DNA of 64,000 bases from Alentia gelatinosa. Lineage: Eukaryota > Annelida > Polychaeta > Phyllodocida > Polynoidae. The notes beneath the pieces were generated by a model, which saw only the letters and a list, made by a program, of their open reading frames with translations, searched no databases and was not told where the DNA came from. Positions 54,328-64,000 of the stretch are shown here, piece after piece. How positions within the stretch are numbered: the first letter of the stretch is position 1; the number at the start of each line of letters is the position of its first letter. The translations under genes were made by a program, and so were the position numbers. The stretch covers positions 179,556,303-179,620,302 of the forward strand of contig OX465579.1 in assembly GCA_950022655.1 (NCBI GenBank), given 5' to 3'.

Positions 54328-54532
54328 CTTTGGGACACCATTTACACAGCTACACCAACAAGCAGTTTTGTGGCAGGCTGGAGGCAACGTTCGTTTGAGG
54401 ATATCCCGAGCCAGAAGTATGACCTGAAGATCAAGGGGATGTACTGGAGTACAGCTTGGAAGTACAATGTTGAAGTCACTCAAAGTGATGGGCAGGTTGA
54501 ACCAACTCATACATTCCATATCACAGTTGTTG
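54328..54532 (+). CDS. Ig-domain gene, exon B2
   Basis: The acceptor CATTTCAG and donor GTGAGT bound 205 bases, the same length as B1. SQKYDLKIKGMYW and YNVEVTQSDG match B1. Differences cluster in the loop after SSFVAGW (RQRSFED versus SQGWFED). No cysteine. Phase 1 out fits C2. Confidence 0.8.
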
Positions 54533-54739
54533 GTGAGTACATGGTTCATGGGTTGTATCATCTATTTGCAGTGCATTTATCAGGGTGATAGTTCGGATAG
54601 TGTGGTAGCTGTTATTGTGATTTGATATTGTGTGCTTCTTGGTAGGATAGATCAAGATGGGGGAAGGGTGGAAGGTTAAGTAGGGTTTGGATTTGAGGTG
54701 TCTTTTTTGTTTGGTGAGATGGGAGGTTCTCGATACCAG

Positions 54740-55295
54740 CACTGCACAAAACTTACTGCTTTACATATATGTATGCGAAACGCGTCTAACAGTAGGATTT
54801 TGCGTCTAGAAGTTAGACCTGTTATCCGTCTCGTAGACACCTGATTACGTTGTATATACACCACCATCCAATAGTTCCGATCTTTGCAACTTGGGGACAC
54901 TACTGGTAGCATATTTCATTTGCCATTTACCATCCAAGTCTGTATCATATGAAAAATACAATCTTATATTACCAATTACCAGGGTGGTGGGGTGGTGGGG
55001 TGTCCGGGGGGGGGGGGGGGGGGGCGGTAGGGGGTGGGGTTGGGAGGTCGCGGGTGGTGTATCATATATACACCTGGTGTATATATATCGCACAGAGTAT
55101 GTTTTATCTTGGATACGCCAGGTGTGAAAGACAGCCAAGTCGCGCGCGTCTACATATGGAAACTACCTCGTAGACGCCCGAAACGCAGACGCGGATAAGA
55201 GGCATATATAAATATAAACAAGTCTATATTAAGCCAATATGTGCGTTATCACAATGGCGTATATATATATGTAAAATAGTGGTTTTCGTGCAGTG
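54740..55295. mobile_element. TIR element with CACTGCAC...GTGCAGTG ends (556 bp)
   Basis: The ends CACTGCACAAAACTTACTGC and, inverted, CACTGCACGAAAACCACTAT then TTTACATATATATA are terminal inverted repeats. A 3-bp CAG flanks both sides (54,737-54,739; 55,296-55,298). The right part matches the left arm of the fold-back element at 31,276-31,530. It contains an 18-19 base G run at about 55,004-55,022 and several TATATATA tracts. No transposase. Confidence 0.75.
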
Positions 55296-55299
55296 CAGT

Positions 55300-56483
55300 G
55301 AAAATTCCCATGTCTATGAAATATTTTTAGTATATAGCAAATGACTGAACTTTATCATTTATGCTGTTTACCTTTCTACCTGTCAATGTGAGTGAAGTGT
55401 GATTTTACCAAGTGTTACCTTGAACAGGCAGCTTTGTGGCAAAACAGTTTGCTTTTAATACACAGAAATTATGGGTCATATGATATTAAAATATACAAGT
55501 TTGGTCTTACATCAAGAATTACCACATGGTACCCTGGATTTCCTTTACATGAACATTGTACCTACTAGAATTGGTGAAATGAAATCTTGCTCAATAAAAA
55601 ATGGACTTTAAAGGAAACAATGTTAAATCAAATTTATTTATTGAGCAATGTGTACTTCTAAATTTCTGGAAAAGAGTTTTTGCTTACAGAAATATTTCAA
55701 AGATGTACCAACTTCTTATGGATACAAATATTCTGAGTGGTTTCTAGGACATCCATCCTTTTTTTAGTATAGATTTCAGTAAGGTGTTGCACCGTCTTAT
55801 AAATGACAGAAAAAACCAGTCTAACAACCCACCTAACAAAAACAATATTCACTTAACTCTTTCCATTCAGGCATTCATGCGACTCAGTACTCAGTAATAC
55901 ATGGACTCTCTCAACTACTTCCCTCGCACTCTTTTCTACAATATTTCTTCACCCTCTCGCCACATTAGTCAATTTAAAGAAAGAGATTGTTGGGTACAAG
56001 TTTATTAAGTATCTGAAAATGAAGAGATTGAAGTTTAGTTTCTCTTGTGGCCTTGAAGGCATTTCTTCCTCTTCAAAATTAAACTCCTTCATTTTTCCCT
56101 TCCAGCAAAGCAGTCCCAGTCATCCTTGTTCTGGTTGCTTATGAAGCTGTTGTAAATCGTTTTGTTCATGCAATTTAGAATATTGACACATCCATTTTCA
56201 ATATGAAGTATATTTCCTGTAGGCTTTGAGGGGATTCCCCATAAACAATTTACCCCGTTTTTTATAAATTTTAGCAGTAGTCATAACCTTTTGTTGAAAT
56301 TGAAAACATTTATTTTTTAAATACAAACCTTTCCGAATGAAGTCATCATCAAAACTTCTATTTTTGTATCCAAATTGATGTTGATAATGTTTGCTGTAGT
56401 ACCATTTTCTTACTAATCAATATTTGTTGGCAGTAATGTCTCATTCACAGTAAATAATACTTTTTCCCATTTTTTCTCAATAG
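55300..56483 (+). other. Intron B2-C2, nothing recognised
   Basis: AT-rich, no supported feature. Confidence 0.45.
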
Positions 56484-56646
56484 ATGGAGTGCAGTGTAGT
56501 CTGAGTAAGTTGGATAACATCAATGAAGGGGAATCACTGAATATGGACTGCTCTCTAAAATATAGAGGCCCTCAGGTGCCCAGCATGGCGTGGAAGGATA
56601 AGGATGGCAGGAACATTCCAGGCGATATAGTGGATACCTCATGGAA
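56484..56646 (+). CDS. Ig-domain gene, exon C2
   Basis: The acceptor TTTTCTCAATAG and donor GTAAGA bound 163 bases (phase 1 in, 2 out). GVQCSLSKLDNINEGESLNM is followed by DC, and then MAWKDKDGRNIPGDI, matching C1 with the Ig cysteine and tryptophan in place. Confidence 0.8.
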
Positions 56647-57374
56647 GTAAGATTAAAAAAATGTTCTTTTTCAAATTCAGTTCTTAAATTGTGTAATATA
56701 TATGGCTCGAGTAATATATAAGGCCCAGCACCTCTGGTTAACCTGCTTGTATAATGGAGGGGATGTGACATCATAGAAATGGACAATTAATATACACAGT
56801 ATAGAGAGGGGTAAGCAATTAATCGGAAAAATACAAAGATATTGTCAACAGTTAGATATTGAATGTCTATTAAACTTGATTGTGCTGTAACAACAGATAG
56901 TAAGAATGATACAATTTGAACATATGTGAAGACGATGCTGCAATATCAACATCTTGTTAAGTCTGGAGCCCAACCTAAGCCAGAGTAGACCTAAAGAGTG
57001 AGAGAGTGAGAACTCGAACACAAGTGTATCTGGTACTACTATGAGTGAAAAAACTCAATGAACTTATATAATATCGGCGAGAGGCATCTTATTTTAACAA
57101 TACCAGAAAATAGAATGTTTTGTACAGTTTATCCTCATCCAATACAGAAATAGGCACTTTCACATTTGCTTGATTCATACAAGTAGTTTACTAGAATATG
57201 GTCTTCTTCAGCATGTCCAAACTAGGCTGACTAACTATTGGTGTTCTATACATTTACTACAGCAACTTTTTGTTAGAATTTGTTTAAGGAAGGACTATCA
57301 AGCATATCTCCACTGTTTCAGGTTTCTATGCACATGTTTAATTGCAAACGTTATTTTGATTATATCCCTACAAG
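56647..57374 (+). other. Intron C2-D2
   Basis: AT-rich; no second feature. Confidence 0.45.
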
Positions 57375-57502
57375 TTCATTGATCTATCGGGCAAGAATAT
57401 ATGCATTAAGAGAGCTTAGCCAACAAAACCTCACATGTTATATCAAAGGTAGTAACGCTGTGAACTACACTGACATCTGCAACACCAAGTTCAGGGTCAA
57501 GG
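57375..57502 (+). CDS. Ig-domain gene, exon D2
   Basis: I place the acceptor at ATATCCCTACAAG. It aligns with the D1 acceptor and gives the phase 2 start required by C2. A nearer-looking TTTCAG at 57,317-57,322 would put C2 and D2 out of frame. The peptide SLIYRARIYALRELSQQNLT is followed by C, and it has two possible N-glycosylation sites (NLT, NYT). The donor is GTAGGT. 128 bases, phase 1 out. Confidence 0.7.
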
Positions 57503-57948
57503 GTAGGTCAATTTGTTCATTCAAACTTAAAACCTATTGAGTAAAATGCCCTATCTCAATATGGAGATGTGGTGAGCACTGGAATTAGCCTGTGGAAATT
57601 ACTGTAAACAAAAATCTGCCGTAATTGTTTCGGCGCCGAGTTGGATATACTCACTTATAAATCAAATAAGTTGAATAGCGAACATCAAAAGGTTTTAATT
57701 CCCAATACACAACAATTTCATCCAATATCATTTCTTTATTTCATATAATAGTATCGATTGATTATTTTATAACCTAGTGGTAAAGTTGTGATCATTAATC
57801 TATTTCTATGTGAAACATCAATGATTGACGTTGTCCTCATTTATTTAGATACAAAATTAAATTTAGCCATCACCATATCTTACCTATACGTGTCTGAAGC
57901 GTACTATTTGGCTGCCATACTAAGAGAGGAAAATTCTCCGACTGCACA
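57503..57948 (+). other. Intron sequence before the minisatellite
   Basis: Nothing recognised. Confidence 0.4.
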
Positions 57949-58386
57949 TCCAATTGGCTTCCCATCCAATTGGCTTCCCATCCAATTGGCTTCCCATCCA
58001 ATTGGCTTCCCATCCAATTGGCTTCCCATCCAATTGGCTTCCCCTCCAATTGGCTTCCCATCCAATTGGCTTCCCCTCCAATTGGCTTCCCATCCAATTG
58101 GCTTCCCTTCCAATTGGCTTCCCATCCAATTGGCTTCCCATCCAATTGGCTTCCCATCCAATTGGCTTCCCATCCAATTGGCTTCCCTTCCAATTGGCTT
58201 CCCATCCAATTGGCTTCCCATCCAATTGGCTTCCCATCCAATTGGCTTCCCATCCAATTGGCTTCCCATCCAATTGGCTTCCCATCCAATTGGCTTCCCA
58301 TCCAATTGGCTTCCCATCCAATTGGCTTCCCATCCAATTGGCTTCCCATCCAATTGGCTTCCCATCCAATTGGCTTCCCATCCACC
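57949..58386. repeat. 16-bp minisatellite (CCAATTGGCTTCCCAT), ~27 copies
   Basis: Nearly perfect tandem copies with only C/T variants at the second-to-last base (CCCAT, CCCCT, CCCTT). The unit starts with the palindrome CCAATTGG. Because 16 is not a multiple of three and the unit has no stop, all six frames stay open with a 16-residue repeat. Those frames are not genes. It lies in the D2-A3 intron. Confidence 0.97.
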
Positions 58387-58830
58387 TGACTGCATATCCA
58401 CCTGACTGCCCATCCACCTGACTGCTCATTCACCTGACTGCCCATCCACTTATCTGACTATTCATCTAACTGACCACTCCCTGACTTCCCCTTCATGTGA
58501 CTGCCCATCCGCCTGACTGCCCGTCTATCTGATTGGCCATCCACCTGTCTGACCACTGACTGGACTTCTCATCCACCTGACTGCCCGTCTATCTGATTGG
58601 CCATCCACCTGACTGCCCGTCTATCTGATTGGCCATCCACCTGTCTCACCATTGACTGGACTTCTCATCCACCTGACTGCCCGTCTATCTGTTTGGCCAT
58701 CCACCTGTCTCACCACTGACTGCTCATCCACCTGACTGCCCGTCTATCTGATTGGCCCGTCCACGTGTCTGACCACTGACTGGACTTCTCATCCACCTGA
58801 CTGCCCATCTATCTGGGTGCTCTTCAGCTT
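58387..58830. repeat. Degenerate extension of the minisatellite (CCACCTGACTGCCCAT units)
   Basis: Units of the form CCACCTGACTGCCCGTCTAT alternate with CTGATTGGCCAT and GACCACTGACTGGACTTCTC, forming a higher-order repeat related to the 16-bp array by its CCA...GCCCAT frame. More diverged than the core array. Confidence 0.8.
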
Positions 58831-58997
58831 GACTGATCACCAACATTAATTACTTATCCACATCTGCTATTGATTATTCTCTACCTTATGTATTATCAAT
58901 TAGCTTATCTCTCTACAATTATGGATCCATTCGCTCCCTGTTATGTACATGGTAGGTAAAAACTCCATAAGCAAAAATGATATCACCTTCATTTCAG

Positions 58998-59110
58998 AAT
59001 CAATAGTTCAGATCTGGCCATCAGACATGGTAGTGAAGATTCACCAAGAGGGCTTGATAAATCTCAGGCTGCTTCCAGGACATTTTTTCAACTTCAATAT
59101 AAGTGCAACA
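58998..59110 (+). CDS. Ig-domain gene, exon A3 (last exon in window)
   Basis: The acceptor TTCATTTCAG and donor GTAAGT bound 113 bases (phase 1 in, 0 out). The peptide has WPSDMVVKIHQEGLINLRLL, related to A1/A2 but more diverged. It lacks the VDPG linker found in A1/A2. FNFNIS is a possible glycosylation site. No matching exon B was found before 64,000, so the gene should continue or this unit is broken. Confidence 0.75.
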
Positions 59111-59400
59111 GTAAGTCATTTATTTAATTTGTATTTTGTGATATAAATTATGATATGTATCAAATATTGCTGAGGGGAAATTCTCAATTATTGCTGAGGG
59201 GAAATTCTCTTTCACTTTCTCACTGGATTTGTTGTTACGGTAGTATTTGATCAAAATGTACATTAAATACTAAATAATACAATTGCTTCTTTAAAAAAAG
59301 GAGGAAATTATAACCAAAAAATTATTGGTCTAGACTATATGCAGTCGAGTGTTGGACCATGTGAGTTGCCACATAGCCTACTGTTGAGTAGTATCGTAAA
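59111..59400 (+). other. Intron after A3, nothing recognised
   Basis: Contains a 22-bp direct repeat TTGCTGAGGGGAAATTCTC (59,168 and 59,190). Confidence 0.5.
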
Positions 59401-59409
59401 ACTGGATGA

Positions 59410-59530
59410 GTTTTAATCTTGGCCACCGTATGCCACAACTGGAGTTTGGCATAGTGACTTCATGAGGCGAAGCCAAGTGAAGTCCGGAGCCAAAACTTCA
59501 GGAGTGATATGCGGTGGCCACTATTAAAAC
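59410..59530. repeat. Inverted repeat (fold-back), ~26-bp arms
   Basis: GTTTTAATCTTGGCCACCGT (about 59,411) faces CGGTGGCCACTATTAAAAC (about 59,512). The interior has a second inverted pair around CTTCA/TGAAG. MITE-like. Confidence 0.65.
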
Positions 59531-59544
59531 GAATCAGGTTTTGA

Positions 59545-59695
59545 TTTTATCCTACCCCATCTCCTCTATTTTGGAATATTACGTGATAATAATTCTGTTT
59601 GCCACTAGAGGCATATAAAACTCCGTATGCCAGTCAGCATGGCATACGGAAACTCAATGTTAAGTCTATGCGATTTTATATCAGGGGTAGGATAA
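59545..59695. repeat. Inverted-repeat element with TTATCCTACCCC ends
   Basis: TTTTATCCTACCCC at 59,545 and GGGGTAGGATAA at 59,683 are inverted. CCGTATGCC / GGCATACGG pair in the middle. Non-coding. Confidence 0.6.
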
Positions 59696-59699
59696 TATA

Positions 59700-60240
59700 C
59701 ATAGCCGTATAGACCATAAAATCAATTGTTCAAAACCGTTCATGCATGGTTCTCCACCCATTGTGCTTTTGTATGTTTATTACCCAATCTTTTGTTTTCT
59801 CGCTCTAATCGTTTACACATCCAGCTCTGTATCGTCTTAAAAACTTAGCGAGGCTATTGTTCTCCGAGTCCAGGGATTACTGCTCCACATCTCCCAAACA
59901 GGCGTGTTTGTGTTTGCCTATCAGTGTGCGGAGCATACAGGTCACCCCGGGCGCTCTGATGGGTGCTTCCACTGTTGTGTACTGTTCCCGGGAAGCTATG
60001 TTTACCACACACATGTATCGGTATTACACATGTATACATGTTGCGTGCCCATATTCGGTAAATACAGCTTCCAGGGAGTGCTCTTTTACGTTGATATAGC
60101 CCGCACATACATCTTTTGCCCGTGCTTGGTAAACATAGTTTGATATTATTCTATACCTATGCACTAACTCAGTGTAAATACTTACTGTTCTTAGGGGTAC
60201 AGTAAGTCGTTACGTATTGCACGATACGACGTGTAGCTTT
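59700..60240. other. Non-coding stretch
   Basis: Contains a loose inverted pair (GGGAAGCTATGTTTACC and GGTAAATACAGCTTCC, about 59,990-60,075) around ACACATGTATAC-type motifs. No supported gene. Confidence 0.4.
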
Positions 60241-60249
60241 GTACTGATT

Positions 60250-60392
60250 TACATATTGCACGCTTTGACTGACATATTGCGTGCTTTGACCGTCATATAG
60301 CATGCTTTGACCGACATATTGCACACTTTGACGGACATATTGCACGCTTTGACCGACTTATTGCACACTTTGACCGACATATTGCACACTTT
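60250..60392. repeat. Short tandem repeat, ~20-21 bp unit
   Basis: About seven units of ACATATTGCACGCTTTGACCG with small changes (CACACTTTG, GCGTGCTTTG). Confidence 0.85.
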
Positions 60393-61258
60393 GCAAATCA
60401 ACGCAATCTGATTGGACAAGAGGCTGACAACACAAATCTGGGCAGAAGAATTGCAAATGGGAGAGTTAAGTTCTCATTAAAAGTTTGCCCATGTTGGCAA
60501 ACGGCCAAACTTCATCAACTTGTCAAATATTGATGAAATCAAGGAAAATAAAGTTCAGAGTTCTTTTCAAAATTAAGTAAATATTCACAAGTCGTTTTGC
60601 CAAAGACTGAAATAATCAATTCATGGATGGATCATATGATAAATATAAATCGGCTAAGACTCGCCAAATAAATGCAATGTCCAGTGTGACTCATACAAAT
60701 TCCATTGAAGTTATCACTAATATCACTTATTATCCAGTTTCCTCTTGTGTATCATACTCAATCACCAAAGTCCGTTCACTCTCAATGATTTATTGATAGA
60801 CGGATCCTATGTATCAGTAGTTGAGCCTATGAGAGTACTTGGAGAGTCTCGAATCCAAGCCACTTTTTACACTTTCCAAATATAAGGCAAGTCGCTTTAT
60901 GTTAAGCTATTCAATGTAAATGCTGGTAATTAAGACAGTCTCAGAGCTGGCCAAGACACTTCTGTACAGCACGAGATGGTATCGACCATACTTTCACCTA
61001 GAGAGCAACTCACTAATGAGAATTTGGAAGAGGCTCATGGGAGATCTCGCTTGAAACCACATAGGATCGAGACAATGTGAGAATATGTTAATTTTCATGT
61101 TTTAGAATGGGAACACCTTGAAGGAACTCCTTAGGGAATTCCGGATTGCGTCAGTATATACAAACCTAGAGCAGAGTGAGGATCCCTATGTAAAAGTTAG
61201 TAGTATATGGAAATGTCACCTTTAATGCGGCTAACTTACACTTAATGCTAAATACTAT

Positions 61259-61775
61259 TGTGGTGGTTGCCGCATGTCTAGCAGGTTGGATGACCCCAAT
61301 CCGGAACACTAGTTCCAGGCAGGATCCCACCCTACACATTCTACGTAGGTTGGTTCAGCTTTCGGTGAGTTTGCACAGACACAACACACGCGTTTAATAA
61401 ACAGGAATGTTTATTGACAAAGCTACTTCCCGGAAAGATCTTGAAGATCTTTCCCACAAGTACAGTACCCCAGCACGATGTGCCAGGTAACGCTGGAGAG
61501 GCTAATCTGAAAGACTCGCCTAACCACCAGGAAGGTTACGAGAACCCGCCTGCAAAGTGAGGGCCCAAGGGTCTGTTCCATAGAAGAGACGCGCGAGGAC
61601 AGCCTGTCGACCTACTGTGAACATTGAGTACATATACCTAGCGTTACGTAATCCCGGTCTCCACCATGCCACTCTCATGTGCGGTGTTGCCCGGAATCAC
61701 TACACAGTAAGGATCGGCACGTCACACCACCTTCCGTAGAACACACAAACACTGCTGGATTCCCACCCCACTACA
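61259..61775 (-). mobile_element. Solo LTR (517 bp) in duplication unit 1
   Basis: TGTGGTGG...CCACTACA on the plus strand, flanked by CTAT (61,255-61,258; 61,776-61,779). Its reverse complement aligns along most of its length with the solo LTR at 29,315-29,850. No internal region remains. Confidence 0.85.
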
Positions 61776-61943
61776 CTATCTTACTATCTTGAGTATGTTA
61801 TGATACGTAGAAGTAACACGAATGTGTAGTTTGTTTATGGGCAGATGACTCAGCCTCTTGTTTCTTTTTCATATTTATTTCTTATGAGTTTTTGAGTTTC
61901 TCAAAGAATACTTTTGGTATACCAATCAATTTATCGGTATAAC

Positions 61944-62336
61944 TCATATCAGTCTATTTTTCCCTCCCAAATATAGTTGAATTCTCTGAGAAGTTGGGCT
62001 ATTGCTTTTAAAAGCAGCTTTCACTACAGCCCCTCTACATTTAGTCCAAAGTATTTTGTTTTCACCAGCCGTACCCACTTTATGTAGAGTTTTCTTGTAT
62101 AACTTCAACACTCTCAACATGCTCTGACTCACATTAATGATCCCCTTCAACACGTTGATATCTCCGCTATAGCCAGAACCTGCTCTCTCAACGCAGTCCT
62201 TAGAACACACTGTTGCTAAAGAAAGCTGTTTTCCTATCTGTCTAGCAATAGTTGAAACCTGTCCTCCATCTCTAGGGTTTTTAAATATCACATTATACTC
62301 CATATTAAGGGAGATTGTGCATGCATATTTCCCCAC
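61944..62336 (-). CDS. Unknown open frame, 130 codons
   Basis: A minus-strand frame whose first codon is GTG and whose first ATG is near 62,303. The peptide is basic (LKLYKKTLHKVGTAGENKIL), with no signal peptide, membrane segment or recognised motif. It could be an exon or a retroelement relic. Its second copy is cut by the window end at 63,898. Confidence 0.25.
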   Translation of the reverse strand: MGKYACTISLNMEYNVIFKNPRDGGQVSTIARQIGKQLSLATVCSKDCVERAGSGYSGDINVLKGIINVSQSMLRVLKLYKKTLHKVGTAGENKILWTKCRGAVVKAAFKSNSPTSQRIQLYLGGKNRLI

Positions 62337-62450
62337 TTTAAAAAATGTTCTGGGAGATAAAGTACATGCTAATTCCTAATTTGGTATGAGCCAACTGTGA
62401 ACAGTTTCTGTATGTCTAAATTGTTAACTACCTCCTTCATCAAATCTTCA

Positions 62451-64000
62451 GCAAACGGCCAAACTTCATCAACTTGTCAAATATTGATGAAATCAAGGAA
62501 AATAAAGTTCAGAGTTCTTTTCAAAATTAAGTAAATATTCACAAGTCGTTTTGCCAAAGACTGAAATAATCAATTCATGGATGGATCATATGATAAATAT
62601 AAATCGGCTAAGACTCGCCAAATAAATGCAATGTCCAGTGTGACTCATACAAATTCCATTGAAGTTATCACTAATATCACTTATTATCCAGTTTCCTCTT
62701 GTGTATCATACTCAATCACCAAAGTCCGTTCACTCTCAATGATTTATTGATAGACGGATCCTATGTATCAGTAGTTGAGCCTATGAGAGTACTTGGAGAG
62801 TCTCGAATCCAAGCCACTTTTTACACTTTCCAAATATAAGGCAAGTCGCTTTATGTTAAGCTATTCAATGTAAATGCTGGTAATTAAGACAGTCTCAGAG
62901 CTGGCCAAGACACTTCTGTACAGCACGAGATGGTATCGACCATACTTTCACCTAGAGAGCAACTCACTAATGAGAATTTGGAAGAGGCTCATGGGAGATC
63001 TCGCTTGAAACCACATAGGATCGAGACAATGTGAGAATATGTTAATTTTCATGTTTTAGAATGGGAACACCTTGAAGGAACTCCTTAGGGAATTCCGGAT
63101 TGCGTCAGTATATACAAACCTAGAGCAGAGTGAGGATCCCTATGTAAAAGTTAGTAGTATATGGAAATGTCACCTTTAATGCGGCTAACTTATACTTAAT
63201 GCTAAATACTATTGTGGTGGTTGCCGCATGTCTAGCAGGTTGGATGACCCCAATCCGGAACACTAGTTCCAGGCAGGATCCCACCCTACACATTCTACGT
63301 AGGTTGGTTCAGCTTTCGGTGAGTTTGCACAGACACAACACACGCGTTTAATAAACAGGAATGTTTATTGACAAAGCTACTTCCCGGAAAGATCTTGAAG
63401 ATCTTTCCCACAAGTACAGTACCCCAGCACGATGTGCCAGGTAACGCTGGAGAGGCTAATCTGAAAGACTCGCCTAACCACCAGGAAGGTTACGAGAACC
63501 CGCCTGCAAAGTGAGGGCCCAAGGGTCTGTTCCATAGAAGAGACGCGCGAGGACAGCCTGTCGACCTACTGTGAACATTGAGTACATATACCTAGCGTTA
63601 CGTAATCCCGGTCTCCACCATGCCACTCTCATGTGCGGTGTTGCCCGGAATCACTACACAGTAAGGATCGGCACGTCACACCACCTTCCGTAGAACACAC
63701 AAACACTGCTGGATTCCCACCCCACTACACTATCTTACTATCTTGAGTATGTTATGATACGTAGAAGTAACACGAATGTGTAGTTTGTTTATGGGCAGAT
63801 GACTCAGCCTCTTGTTTCTTTTTCATATTTATTTCTTATGAGTTTTTGAGTTTCTCAAAGAATACTTTTGGTATACCAATCAATTTATCGGTATAACTCA
63901 TATCAGTCTATTTTTCCCTCCCAAATATAGTTGAATTCTCTGAGAAGTTGGGCTATTGCTTTTAAAAGCAGCTTTCACTACAGCCCCTCTACATTTAGTC
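62451..64000. repeat. Tandem duplication, unit 2 (incomplete)
   Basis: Nearly identical repeat of 60,497-62,046. The end lies beyond the window, so more units may follow. Confidence 0.95.
63213..63729 (-). mobile_element. Solo LTR in duplication unit 2
   Basis: Same LTR and same CTAT flanks as 61,259-61,775. It arose by the duplication, not by a new insertion. Confidence 0.85.

Larger units (their letters stand above)
60497..62450. repeat. Tandem duplication, unit 1 (1,954 bp)
   Basis: Positions 60,497-62,046 equal 62,451-64,000 with one difference noticed (ACTTACAC versus ACTTATAC near 61,249). The spacing is 1,954 bp and the second unit runs off the window. It contains a solo LTR and a 130-codon minus-strand frame. 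Confidence 0.95.

Noticed and set aside
57317..57322. TTTCAG as the acceptor of exon D2
   Set aside because: It would leave C2 and D2 out of frame. The ACAAG site at 57,374 aligns with D1 and restores the phase.
57788..58445. Long open frames of 139-205 codons on both strands over the 16-bp repeat
   Set aside because: A stop-free 16-bp unit keeps all frames open. The peptides are the same 16-residue repeat cyclically shifted in every frame, so this is an artefact of the minisatellite.
60250..60392. The ~20-bp tandem repeat as a CRISPR or regulatory operator array
   Set aside because: Units are contiguous without spacers; it is a simple tandem repeat.

Overview
The window looks like nuclear DNA of an animal, most likely a marine invertebrate. 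The evidence is GT-AG introns with split codons, immunoglobulin-superfamily (IgSF) exons, tRNA-derived SINEs whose tail resembles mollusc/lophotrochozoan SINEs, Penelope-like and Ty3/gypsy retroelements, and many short inverted-repeat elements. The species cannot be named from the sequence. No bacterial-type operon, rRNA gene or CRISPR array is visible. Nearly all long open frames belong to retroelements.

Host gene: one plus-strand gene spans at least 7,737 to 59,110. A signal-peptide exon (7,737-7,815) is followed, after a 25.9 kb intron, by exons I call A1, B1, C1, D1, A2, B2, C2, D2 and A3. Each A+B pair encodes one cysteine-less Ig-like domain and each C+D pair one cysteine-containing Ig-like domain. 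All nine junctions keep phase (1-0-1-2-1-0-1-2-1), so the exons can be read as one secreted or cell-surface protein of alternating domains. Its 3' part lies beyond the window.

Intron 1 (7,816-33,730) is filled with mobile DNA. The centrepiece is a 17.6 kb head-to-tail array of a Penelope-like element (PLE) at 11,605-29,209: four 4,221-bp units plus a fifth pseudo-LTR, all on the minus strand, flanked by a 15-bp direct repeat. Each unit carries an ORF1 interrupted by the same in-frame TGA and an ORF2 with reverse transcriptase plus GIY-YIG endonuclease. The fourth ORF2 has a CGA-to-TGA stop. Each pseudo-LTR holds a hammerhead-ribozyme-like core. The intron also holds a solo LTR (29,315-29,850), a fold-back element (31,276-32,359) and old duplications of the gene's own 5' region.

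Later introns hold a gypsy pol fragment (34.77-35.3 kb), a SINE (36.4 kb), a 0.86 kb inverted-repeat element (37.2-38.0 kb), and a 10-kb Ty3/gypsy element (42,316-52,350, minus strand) that is clearly dead. They also hold a degenerate ~72-90 bp minisatellite (52.6-53.4 kb), a terminal-inverted-repeat element (54.74-55.30 kb) and a striking 16-bp minisatellite (57.95-58.38 kb). The window ends in a nearly identical tandem duplication of 1,954-bp units containing another solo LTR. The first 7 kb holds mainly short inverted-repeat elements and one CpG-rich stretch that could be a promoter of an unseen gene.
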